From NCBI GenBank assembly GCA_903904615.1, contig CAIVDG010000054.1, forward strand, positions 1 through 12,053: a stretch of DNA of 12,053 nucleotides, given 5' to 3'. The notes below the pieces were generated by a model that was not told where the DNA came from, did no database searches, and worked only from the letters and a program-made list of their open reading frames with translations. Below are positions 1 through 6,115 of the stretch, piece by piece (the first letter of the stretch is position 1; each line of letters opens with the position of its first letter). This stretch comes from an uncultured Acidimicrobiaceae bacterium. GTDB lineage: Bacteria > Actinomycetota > Acidimicrobiia > Acidimicrobiales > Ilumatobacteraceae. Both the position numbers and the translations under genes were made by a program.

Positions 1-1092
1 GTCACTGCAGCCGATCGCGACGGCGCCCGACGCCTGATGGTGGGCGGCGATGCGGTCACACCTACTCATCTGCAAGTGCGTCACATAGTGAACGTGAGCG
101 ACAGCGTTGTGTTTATTGCGAACCATCGCGACACACCGTGGATACAAGACGCTTGGTCATACAACACCACCAGCTCGACTCTTACTCAACTCACGGATGA
201 ACAGGGAGTGGTCTCTGCGTCAGGGAATACAGAACGCCTTGTGGTTCGCGTGTCCACCATGACAACCGAGCGCGCAGAGTTTCGCCTTCTTAATACTCCG
301 CACCGTATTCAGTCGTTTGCAGAAACTCCACTTGTTCAACCAAACGTGCGCATTCAAGCCGTTGGTCCGCGTGGGATTCCCGTTGCGATTGTTTTGCCCA
401 ACGACGGTGCCACAACACAATTACCCGTGTTGTTTGACCCCTACGGCGGCCCACACGCGCAACGCGTTGTGGCTTCACGCAATGCTTACCTGTCATCGCA
501 ATGGTTTGCCGATCAAGGATTTGTTGTTGTTATTGCCGATGGTGTGGGAACTCCGGGCAAAGGCAGCGAATGGGAACGCGATGTTCTGAATGACTTGGCA
601 CAAGTAGTTCTTGACGACCAGGTAGAGATTGTTCGCGCACTAAACGATCTAGAACCACGAGCTGACACCACGCGTGTGGGCATTAGAGGTTGGAGTTTCG
701 GCGGATACTTGGCAGCACTTGCTGTGCTGCGCAGGGGCGATGTGTTCCACGCTGGCATCGCTGGCGCCCCAGTTACCGACTGGCGTTTGTACGACACTCA
801 CTACACCGAGCGTTACGTGGGCAATCCTGCAATCGACGACACGTACTACAAGTCAACATCGTTACTGACTGATGCACACCTACTTGAACGACCACTACTC
901 ATCATTCATGGTCTAGCGGACGACAATGTTGTGGCTGCACACACGCTTCAGTTGTCATCAGCACTACTTGAAGCGGGAAAGCCACACGAAGTGCTTCCAC
1001 TTTCTGGCGTCACACACATGACACCTCAAGAAGTAGTGGCTGAGAACTTGTTGTTGCACCAGCTTGAGTTCTTGAAACGCGCGCTGAGCTAA
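1..1092 (+). CDS. S9-family serine peptidase (dipeptidyl-peptidase IV type), C-terminal part
   Basis: This is a prolyl-oligopeptidase-family hydrolase, expected to cleave peptides after proline or a similar residue. The frame is open to base 1, so the gene begins left of the window; the ATG at 37 is internal. 363 codons are visible. Numbering from base 1, the alpha/beta-hydrolase domain starts near residue 125 (VLFDPYGGPH at about 143-152). The catalytic triad is intact: Ser232 in GWSFGG, the Asp in HGLADDNV (about 303-310), and His339 in SGVTHM. The roughly 120 residues before it look like the end of the beta-propeller typical of S9B/S9C enzymes. GWSFGG replaces the commoner GWSYGG. The gene converges on prmC and their stop codons overlap. 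Localisation cannot be judged without the N-terminus. Family assignment is firm; substrate is not. Confidence 0.93.
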   Translation, partial: VTAADRDGARRLMVGGDAVTPTHLQVRHIVNVSDSVVFIANHRDTPWIQDAWSYNTTSSTLTQLTDEQGVVSASGNTERLVVRVSTMTTERAEFRLLNTPHRIQSFAETPLVQPNVRIQAVGPRGIPVAIVLPNDGATTQLPVLFDPYGGPHAQRVVASRNAYLSSQWFADQGFVVVIADGVGTPGKGSEWERDVLNDLAQVVLDDQVEIVRALNDLEPRADTTRVGIRGWSFGGYLAALAVLRRGDVFHAGIAGAPVTDWRLYDTHYTERYVGNPAIDDTYYKSTSLLTDAHLLERPLLIIHGLADDNVVAAHTLQLSSALLEAGKPHEVLPLSGVTHMTPQEVVAENLLLHQLEFLKRALS

Positions 1093-1958
1093 CGAGGCAG
1101 GAATCCCGCAGTAAAGCGTGGCTTCTCTGCAAGATCAGAGTGTGTGACCACTCCGACAAAGCCAGCATCAACGAAGATGTCGAGTACCTGTTCGGCCTGG
1201 GTGTAACCCATCTCCACAATGAGCATGCCGCCTGGTGACAGCCATGTCACTGCCTCTTTGGTCAAGACACGGATGTCGTGCAATCCGTCGCTACCTGAAA
1301 ACAACGCAGTGTGTGGTTCGTAAAAACGAACCGAGTCGTCAATCTCGGGATCATCGGACGCGATGTACGGCGGATTACTCACCACAACATCAATCGAACC
1401 CTGTAATTCATTCGGTAGCCCCTCACACCACGAACCATGCCCGAAGCGAGCGCTGGCAGCTGGTCGACCGATTCCCGCAGCGTTAGCGCGTGCCACATCG
1501 AGCGCATCTAACGACACATCCGTCATCCACACCTCAGCAGAACCCAAGGGAAGTTCTTGCAAGAGCGAAAGCCCAATGGCCCCAGAACCCGTACCGAGAT
1601 CGGCAATGACATGTGGTGCGGGTCGTTTTGCAACATGGTGAATCACATGGTCAACAAGTAATTCGGTCTCGGGTCGTGGAATGAGAACGCGCGAATCCAC
1701 CATGAGATCAAGATGACGAAAAGCCCAACGCCCCATCACGTACTGCACGGGTTCACCGTCTAGAACACGACGCACCATTGAATCGAGGTGCAAGCCAGAA
1801 CGAGCACTCACCAACTCGGACAGTTCAGCAGTGAACTCAGCCGAATCACACCCGCTTGCTGTTTCACACAACCACCGTGCGACGACGCGATCGCCGACGA
1901 TGTCGGCCGTGCTGTTCCACAACTCTCGCCACGTGATGTGGCCAGTTGCATCAGCCAT
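1089..1958 (-). CDS. prmC: Peptide chain release factor N5-glutamine methyltransferase
   Basis: PrmC (HemK) transfers a methyl group from S-adenosylmethionine to the glutamine of the GGQ motif in release factors, raising their activity. The 289 residues match the usual family length. Visible are the N-terminal helical substrate-binding domain (about 1-90), the family motif around residues 69-99 (PVQYVMGRW, then LIPRPETE), the SAM-binding loop DLGTGSGAIG (120-129), and the catalytic NPPY signature (195-198). The start ATG at 1958 lies inside the end of prfA, giving an 8-base overlap. No clear Shine-Dalgarno is seen, so translation is probably coupled to prfA, whose product is the substrate. 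The stop TAG overlaps the TAA of the convergent peptidase gene. Confidence 0.97.
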   Translation of the reverse strand: MADATGHITWRELWNSTADIVGDRVVARWLCETASGCDSAEFTAELSELVSARSGLHLDSMVRRVLDGEPVQYVMGRWAFRHLDLMVDSRVLIPRPETELLVDHVIHHVAKRPAPHVIADLGTGSGAIGLSLLQELPLGSAEVWMTDVSLDALDVARANAAGIGRPAASARFGHGSWCEGLPNELQGSIDVVVSNPPYIASDDPEIDDSVRFYEPHTALFSGSDGLHDIRVLTKEAVTWLSPGGMLIVEMGYTQAEQVLDIFVDAGFVGVVTHSDLAEKPRFTAGFLPR

Positions 1959-3015
1959 GATCGGCTAATTGACGCGCACGCAAGTCTGCAGACAACGCAT
2001 CGATAACCGGATCGAGTTCTCCGCTGAGCGCCGCCTGCAACTGATACAGCGTGAAACCAATTCGATGATCGGTAATGCGGTTCTCTTTGTAGTTGTAGGT
2101 ACGGATCTTCTCACCTCGGCCGCCGCCACCAATTTGTGCGCGACGTTCAGCCGATGCGGCTGCTTCTTGCTCTTCTTGGCGCAACTTCAATAGGCGTGAA
2201 CGAAGAACCGTCATTGCTCGCGCACGGTTCTGTAATTGGCTTCGTTCGTCTTGCATAGCCACAACCAAACCGGTGGGCTTGTGAGTGATACGTACTGCAG
2301 AGTCTGTGGTGTTGACGTGCTGACCACCTGCACCTGATGCGCGATACACATCTATTTGCAGGTCGTTATTGTCAATTTCAATGTCAACTTCTTCAGCTTC
2401 GGTCATAACTGCAACAGTTGCCGATGACGTATGAATTCGGCCTTGTGCTTCCGTTGCCGGAACACGTTGCACGCGGTGTGGACCACCTTCAAATCGCAAA
2501 TGACTCCATGCATCGTCACCCTTGAACATGAGTGTTGCTTGGTTGATGCCGCCCATTTCTGAGTTGTCCGCCTGAATGGTTTCTACCTGCCAGCCTTTCT
2601 TGACCGCATACGACAGATACATCTCCATCAAGTCGCGCGCAAAGAGGTTCGCCTCTTCTCCACCTTCTGCTCCACGAATTTCCATAAGGACGTTCTTGCC
2701 ATCATTCGGATCTGGCGGCAATAACAAAACCTTCAGTAATTCATCGAGTTCTTGCACTTTGGCTTCAGCAGCGGTTGCCTCGGCACGAAATGCCTCGCGC
2801 TCTTCACCGGAAGTCTCCGCCATGAGTTCTTTGGCCGCTTCTGCATCGCCCTTGGCATCGCGCAAATCGCGAATGCACTGAATGAGTGGCGTGAGCTGCT
2901 TGTACTTACGAGAAGCTTCGCGAAGACGGTTTTGGTCACCAAGAACCTCAGGACTACCCAGGCTTACCTCTAATTCGGTGTAGTCGCGCTCAATGGAGGC
3001 AAGCCGGTCATTCAT
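1951..3015 (-). CDS. prfA: Peptide chain release factor 1 (RF1)
   Basis: RF1 recognises UAA and UAG in the ribosomal A site and triggers peptide release. The protein is 354 residues, close to the 360 of E. coli RF1. The codon-recognition tripeptide PAT is at 186-188 in HRVQRVPATEAQGRIH; this is the RF1 form, whereas RF2 carries SPF. The catalytic GGQ is at 230-232 in SGAGGQHVNTTDSA. The N-terminal helical domain (about 1-100) and the C-terminal TYNYKENRITDHRI region are also present. The ATG at 3015 gives the normal family N-terminus. No Shine-Dalgarno is seen, but the ATG overlaps a TGA that closes the frame of the upstream lipoprotein gene after three in-frame TAG codons (reported as a finding). 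The gene itself ends in TGA, which RF1 does not read. Confidence 0.98.
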   Translation of the reverse strand: MNDRLASIERDYTELEVSLGSPEVLGDQNRLREASRKYKQLTPLIQCIRDLRDAKGDAEAAKELMAETSGEEREAFRAEATAAEAKVQELDELLKVLLLPPDPNDGKNVLMEIRGAEGGEEANLFARDLMEMYLSYAVKKGWQVETIQADNSEMGGINQATLMFKGDDAWSHLRFEGGPHRVQRVPATEAQGRIHTSSATVAVMTEAEEVDIEIDNNDLQIDVYRASGAGGQHVNTTDSAVRITHKPTGLVVAMQDERSQLQNRARAMTVLRSRLLKLRQEEQEAAASAERRAQIGGGGRGEKIRTYNYKENRITDHRIGFTLYQLQAALSGELDPVIDALSADLRARQLADHG

Positions 3016-3047
3016 GGGTACTAAGGCTACGGCTGTCGCCCCATCTA
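3012..3047 (-). promoter_or_regulatory. Triple-UAG leader abutting the prfA start
   Basis: Reading the minus strand on in the lipoprotein frame past its stop gives TAG (3047-3045), ATG, four sense codons, TAG (3029-3027), CCT, TAG (3023-3021), TAC, CCA and TGA (3014-3012). The TGA overlaps the prfA ATG (3015-3013) as ATGA. The ATG directly after the first TAG opens a five-codon mini-ORF (3044-3027) that also ends in TAG. All three early stops are of the RF1-only type and the last is RF2-only. The layout is directly visible; a regulatory role in sensing RF1 activity is inference. Confidence 0.4.
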
Positions 3048-3707
3048 TTTCTTGTCTTTGTAGACCTCTTGAAAGATGAATGAGCCACTTGATGACAAGT
3101 AATCAACCATTCCGAAAGTCCGCCAACGGCTGTCCTTATACCCATCGGCGTACACCACACCTTTTCGTTGGTCTACTTCCGGTGATTCGATGGTCTTTGT
3201 CAGGTTCTGGCCGTCGTCAATATCAACCCACTCCCACTCACACATGTTCACGCCACTCCATCGATGTGCGAAGAACGCGCCGTAGGTCTTTCCCCCTGAT
3301 GCTTTTCGATCCTCGTAAGTCACGAAATAATCAATGACTCCGTCGTTGGTGAAGTCGTGGGAATACACCTTCATTGGAAGCTGCCCCTTGCCGCCCAATA
3401 ACTTCTGTGAATCGTCGTTCCACTTGATGCCATCCCACCAATAGAACGTCACGCTGCCTTCGGTAATCAACATGGCGCGTACGCCACAGACACCTTTTGA
3501 AATTGCACTCACATCTTTCACTTCAAAAGACTGGATGAATTTCTTCCATGCTTTTGCCGCAGTTCCGGTAACCCACGGAACAGTGGTGGATGTTGCCGGC
3601 GGTGTGGTTGTCGTTGCCACGATTCTCGATGCATCGCTAGATCCAAGAGAGCATGAGGACAATGTGATTCCCATGACAATCAGAGTGGACAAGACGCGAT
3701 TATTCAT
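3045..3707 (-). CDS. Small lipoprotein with a Ca-binding-like (FG-GAP-type) loop
   Basis: This is a predicted membrane-anchored lipoprotein of 220 residues whose function I do not recognise. The ATG at 3707 is preferred over an in-frame TTG at 3719, because the TTG overlaps a -10-like box and the ATG gives a well-formed signal: MNNR, a hydrophobic stretch, then the lipobox LSSC with Cys19. A Thr/Pro/Ser linker follows (about 31-46), then a folded domain with FYWWDGIKW (about 88-96) and DFTNDGVID (118-126), an acidic loop like those of FG-GAP or calcium-binding repeats. Two further cysteines lie at about 74 and 156. The gene sits between a secreted SwmB-domain gene and prfA, 55 and 29 bases away. 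The lipoprotein call is good; any binding role is inference. Confidence 0.8.
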   Translation of the reverse strand: MNNRVLSTLIVMGITLSSCSLGSSDASRIVATTTTPPATSTTVPWVTGTAAKAWKKFIQSFEVKDVSAISKGVCGVRAMLITEGSVTFYWWDGIKWNDDSQKLLGGKGQLPMKVYSHDFTNDGVIDYFVTYEDRKASGGKTYGAFFAHRWSGVNMCEWEWVDIDDGQNLTKTIESPEVDQRKGVVYADGYKDSRWRTFGMVDYLSSSGSFIFQEVYKDKK

Positions 3708-3717
3708 GGCGCCGAAC

Positions 3718-3723
3718 AAAGTA
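3718..3723 (-). promoter_or_regulatory. Candidate -10 box (TACTTT) of the lipoprotein gene
   Basis: TACTTT on the minus strand fits the actinobacterial TAnnnT -10 consensus. It lies at -16 to -11 relative to the ATG at 3707, which predicts a leader of only a few bases. No convincing Shine-Dalgarno is present between the box and the ATG. The -35 region (GCTAAA at 17-base spacing) is weak. Confidence 0.4.
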
Positions 3724-3762
3724 GGTGAGGCACGTAATGATTTAGCGGATGACTATGAGACC

Positions 3763-4710
3763 TTATGGACGGTTTCGAATGGTGTATCTCAATTTGCGTG
3801 CTGTGATCTTCGTGCCATTTGGCCGAACTGTCTTGCCTGTTGCTAGCCACATGCGTGGCCATGTTGCTGTTGCAGTCAGTGTTGAATACCCATTGCGGAC
3901 CGATTCAACGAGAGGCGCAGGAAGAACACAAGCTTTTCTAGGCGTGTACCACTTCCACGCGACTTTCTTGGACTTCTTGTTTGTTCCAAAGGGAGCAAAC
4001 GTGCATGTGAAGGTCTTTGTTTTGCCAGCAACTTTGTATTTGCCAGCAATCTTCATCTTGATGATCCCGGCATAGTTCTTCATACGAATCTTTGGTTTGA
4101 TTCCATTTCTTGCATCAAGAACAAAACCAACCTGGTTAGTGATAACGATGTTTCCGGCCGACAACGGCATGTAACCCACAGTGTTTGAATCGGTTTCCGC
4201 TTCAGTGGCTGGGTCAGAGTTCCAAGATGCAGCTAGAGCATCAATTGCGGAAGGCGGCAATGTCGTTGTTGTAGTCGGGCGCTGCGGCGGTTGCATGTTT
4301 TCGACAGTCAAATTGGTGAATGACGGACCGTCACGTCCTGCCGAGTCTTGAATCGCGGCGTTCGCAGTGGTGTTATCAACAACAGCTGGCGCTAGGTAGC
4401 TGATAGTCACAGTCATCCCATGAAAAATCACATTTGGAGCAAAATTGACTTGAAGAATTGAACCCACAGGTGTCAACGACGTCACTGGAACAGTGGCTCC
4501 GTCCACCTTCAGTTCGAATTGCGATGCAGTTGGAAGGGGTGTACCCAGCCAGGCAGAAAAAATAATTTGGATCTGATTATTGATGGCGACCAATTGTCCC
4601 TGCACAATCGGTGGAGCGGCACGAACCTCCGATGCAGTACCCACTGCTACGGAACCGATTGCCACTGCCATTGCGGTTAGCGACACCGTGAATCTCTTAA
4701 ACAAACGCAT
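3763..4710 (-). CDS. Secreted protein with an N-terminal SwmB-type Ig-like domain
   Basis: This is a predicted exported protein of 315 residues. It begins with a Sec signal peptide: the basic start MRLFKRF, a hydrophobic core, and an AxA-like cleavage site after VRA (residue 31). Residues about 36-140 resemble the SwmB / Ig-like beta-sandwich repeat first named in cyanobacterial swimming protein SwmB, including VTISYLAPAV and the closing IQDSAGRDGPSFTN then VEN. A Pro/Thr linker (about 141-154) leads to a basic C-terminal domain (about 185-315) with two cysteines (236, 261) that could form a disulfide. I do not recognise that domain. The ATG at 4710 is immediately preceded by a -10-like box rather than a ribosome binding site. 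A surface or adhesion role is plausible but inferred; a motility role is not supported by context. Confidence 0.78.
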   Translation of the reverse strand: MRLFKRFTVSLTAMAVAIGSVAVGTASEVRAAPPIVQGQLVAINNQIQIIFSAWLGTPLPTASQFELKVDGATVPVTSLTPVGSILQVNFAPNVIFHGMTVTISYLAPAVVDNTTANAAIQDSAGRDGPSFTNLTVENMQPPQRPTTTTTLPPSAIDALAASWNSDPATEAETDSNTVGYMPLSAGNIVITNQVGFVLDARNGIKPKIRMKNYAGIIKMKIAGKYKVAGKTKTFTCTFAPFGTNKKSKKVAWKWYTPRKACVLPAPLVESVRNGYSTLTATATWPRMWLATGKTVRPNGTKITARKLRYTIRNRP

Positions 4711-4718
4711 GGTTATAA

Positions 4719-4724
4719 GTTATA
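4719..4724 (-). promoter_or_regulatory. Candidate -10 box (TATAAC) of the SwmB-domain gene
   Basis: TATAAC lies at -14 to -9 from the ATG at 4710. The likely transcription start is within about two bases of the ATG, so the mRNA would be leaderless or nearly so. A weak -35-like TTCTGA sits 17 bases further upstream. The box lies just beyond the hairpin that follows the preceding gene, which supports independent transcription. Confidence 0.5.
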
Positions 4725-4743
4725 GGCTCCGCCGTAGGCCTTC

Positions 4744-4770
4744 AGAACTCTGGAAGTAAACCAGAGTTTT
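4744..4770 (-). terminator. Hairpin directly after the 328-residue gene, possible terminator
   Basis: A perfect 8-base inverted repeat, AACTCTGG-N7-CCAGAGTT (4746-4768), extends to 10 pairs if one G-U pair is allowed. It begins immediately after the TAG stop at 4771-4773. In the minus direction the U tract is poor; in the plus direction the stem is followed by TTTT, although no plus-strand gene lies upstream. It probably separates the rpmE pair from the SwmB gene promoter, either as a weak terminator or as an RNA 3'-end stabiliser. Confidence 0.45.
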
Positions 4771-5757
4771 CTAGAAGTCGAGGATGCGAAAAACAACGGC
4801 CATCGACGCCTGTTGGGCCATTTTTTGCATCGATTGCGTGAGGTCCTTTGCTCGAGCAACCACAACTATGTCCGCCACACCGTGCATATCCGCTGCATCT
4901 ACAGCGAATGGGACAACATCAAGATCAACACCGTTCACAAAGACAGCCACTGCTCGCTGACCTTCCAATGTTTCGCCTACAGCCACACACGGAACAGGGT
5001 CTTTCAGATTTGTGCGCTTCACTGGCGGGTCTGCTGGCTGAAGCGACCCGAATCCCACAAGGGCTGGATTCGTCAGCGCGCGCCATCGATGTAAACGTTC
5101 AGCACCAAACTGATTGAACGGGTGCACCATTGCACCTGGTTCTCTGTGCACGGCAACTGCATCAATCACAGTTCGCAAAGCCTGTTCGGTAGGCATTTCG
5201 CCATGCACCATGGCGAACGCTTCGCGATCATTCACACCCATTCCCACTTCAAGGCGTGCTTCACCAGTCACCGCATCGTCAACAACGCGACACATTTCAA
5301 GACCGCGTACTTCGCCAACAACAATTCCGTGCTCCACTACTGCGTCTGCACCCGACGATGAGATGAGCGGCATGAGCGCAACATGCGACGCAGCCGGCTC
5401 TACAACAGGAAGCTGTGGTTCTGGCACAGCGGGAAGCAATGTCTTTTCGTCTACATGCCACACCGTGAGTGATGCGGAGAAGAATTGTGCGCGTCGGGCG
5501 ACAACGCCTGAGTCACGCTCCACTAACAACTGAATGGGTCGTTCAAAACGACTTGCCCACGCGAGAGTTGCACCAAGTGAACGCGTGGCGTCACCATCGA
5601 TAAGAACCCAGACGTCTTCGTCTGTGAGAAAAGCAGCGCCAGGAGAAAAGACTTCTGGCGTTCCCTGAGGATCAGACGTCAATCCCAAATGTTCGCGCAC
5701 CAAGGCGCGCAACTTCAGGGAAAGAAGTCGTGACCGACGCTCGGCGTCGGCGGACAA
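4771..5757 (-). CDS. Uncharacterised 328-residue cytoplasmic protein, coupled to rpmE
   Basis: I do not recognise this protein. It has no signal peptide and no membrane segment. Residues about 40-105 look like one mixed alpha/beta unit (AAFLTDEDVWVLIDGDATRS, then LAWASRFERPIQLLVERD). A proline-rich bridge (about 109-122) leads to a second, larger domain rich in short hydrophobic strands. The start is TTG, placed directly after the rpmE TAA as TAATTG; no in-frame ATG lies near. An AGAAGGA box (5762-5768) inside the rpmE 3' end lies four bases before the TTG and supports this start. The gene is therefore probably co-translated with L31, hinting at a ribosome-linked or growth-linked role, but no function can be assigned. 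The ORF is certainly coding: it is long and tightly packed between neighbours. Confidence 0.85.
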   Translation of the reverse strand: MSADAERRSRLLSLKLRALVREHLGLTSDPQGTPEVFSPGAAFLTDEDVWVLIDGDATRSLGATLAWASRFERPIQLLVERDSGVVARRAQFFSASLTVWHVDEKTLLPAVPEPQLPVVEPAASHVALMPLISSSGADAVVEHGIVVGEVRGLEMCRVVDDAVTGEARLEVGMGVNDREAFAMVHGEMPTEQALRTVIDAVAVHREPGAMVHPFNQFGAERLHRWRALTNPALVGFGSLQPADPPVKRTNLKDPVPCVAVGETLEGQRAVAVFVNGVDLDVVPFAVDAADMHGVADIVVVARAKDLTQSMQKMAQQASMAVVFRILDF

Positions 5758-5985
5758 TTAGTCCTTCTTTGCTGGAGCGTTCTTACGAGCGCCGTAACGC
5801 TTGTTGAAGCGCTCAACACGGCCACCAGTGTCGACAAGCTTCTGCTTGCCTGTGTAGAACGGGTGGCACTCGTTGCAAAGTTCCAACGAAATTGGCTGGC
5901 CCTTGCTGCTGCGAGTCGTAAACGAATTGCCGCAGGAGCACTTGACGTTGACTTCGTTGTACTCAGGATGTGTATCGGTCTTCAT
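5758..5985 (-). CDS. rpmE: 50S ribosomal protein L31, zinc-binding (C+) type
   Basis: L31 is a bridge protein of the large ribosomal subunit. The 75 residues match the family from MKTDTHPEYNEVNVKCSCG to the basic tail. Four cysteines at 16, 18, 37 and 40 (CSCG and CNEC) sit at the same positions as in E. coli L31 and mark the zinc-binding form, as opposed to the cysteine-free zinc-starvation paralogue. The ATG at 5985 was chosen over an in-frame ATG at 6081 because it gives the exact family N-terminus and has a GAGGAG box (5997-6002) 11 bases upstream. The gene follows the 736-residue exported protein after 130 bases and is directly followed by the TTG start of the 328-residue gene. Confidence 0.97.
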   Translation of the reverse strand: MKTDTHPEYNEVNVKCSCGNSFTTRSSKGQPISLELCNECHPFYTGKQKLVDTGGRVERFNKRYGARKNAPAKKD

Positions 5986-6115
5986 GTCTCTGGCATCTCC
6001 TCGAAACGGACAGTGAAGTGTATCGGGCTCATGCTCGACCCCGCACAACGACCCGCTCGCCATTAGGGACCCGGCAAGCACCCCAGAGGGTGATTGTCAT
6101 GGTCTATTCCCCGTC
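5986..6115 (-). promoter_or_regulatory. Leader region of rpmE
   Basis: This 130-base gap separates the exported-protein stop from the rpmE ATG. It contains GAGGAG (5997-6002) as ribosome binding site and a TACACT -10-like box about 30 bases before the ATG. No good -35 was found at the matching distance. A short CACCC-TCTG-GGGTG hairpin near the far end lacks a U tract, so it is not a clear terminator. Confidence 0.35.

Noticed and set aside
5758..5985. Zinc-starvation (C-) type L31
   Set aside because: All four zinc-binding cysteines are present, so this is the ordinary zinc-bound form.
5986..6081. 32-codon extension of L31
   Set aside because: L31 proteins start at the MK-type N-terminus, which matches the ATG at 5985 with a GAGGAG box upstream.
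6061..6115. Intrinsic terminator after the 736-residue gene
   Set aside because: The CACCC/GGGTG stem is only five pairs and is not followed by a U tract.
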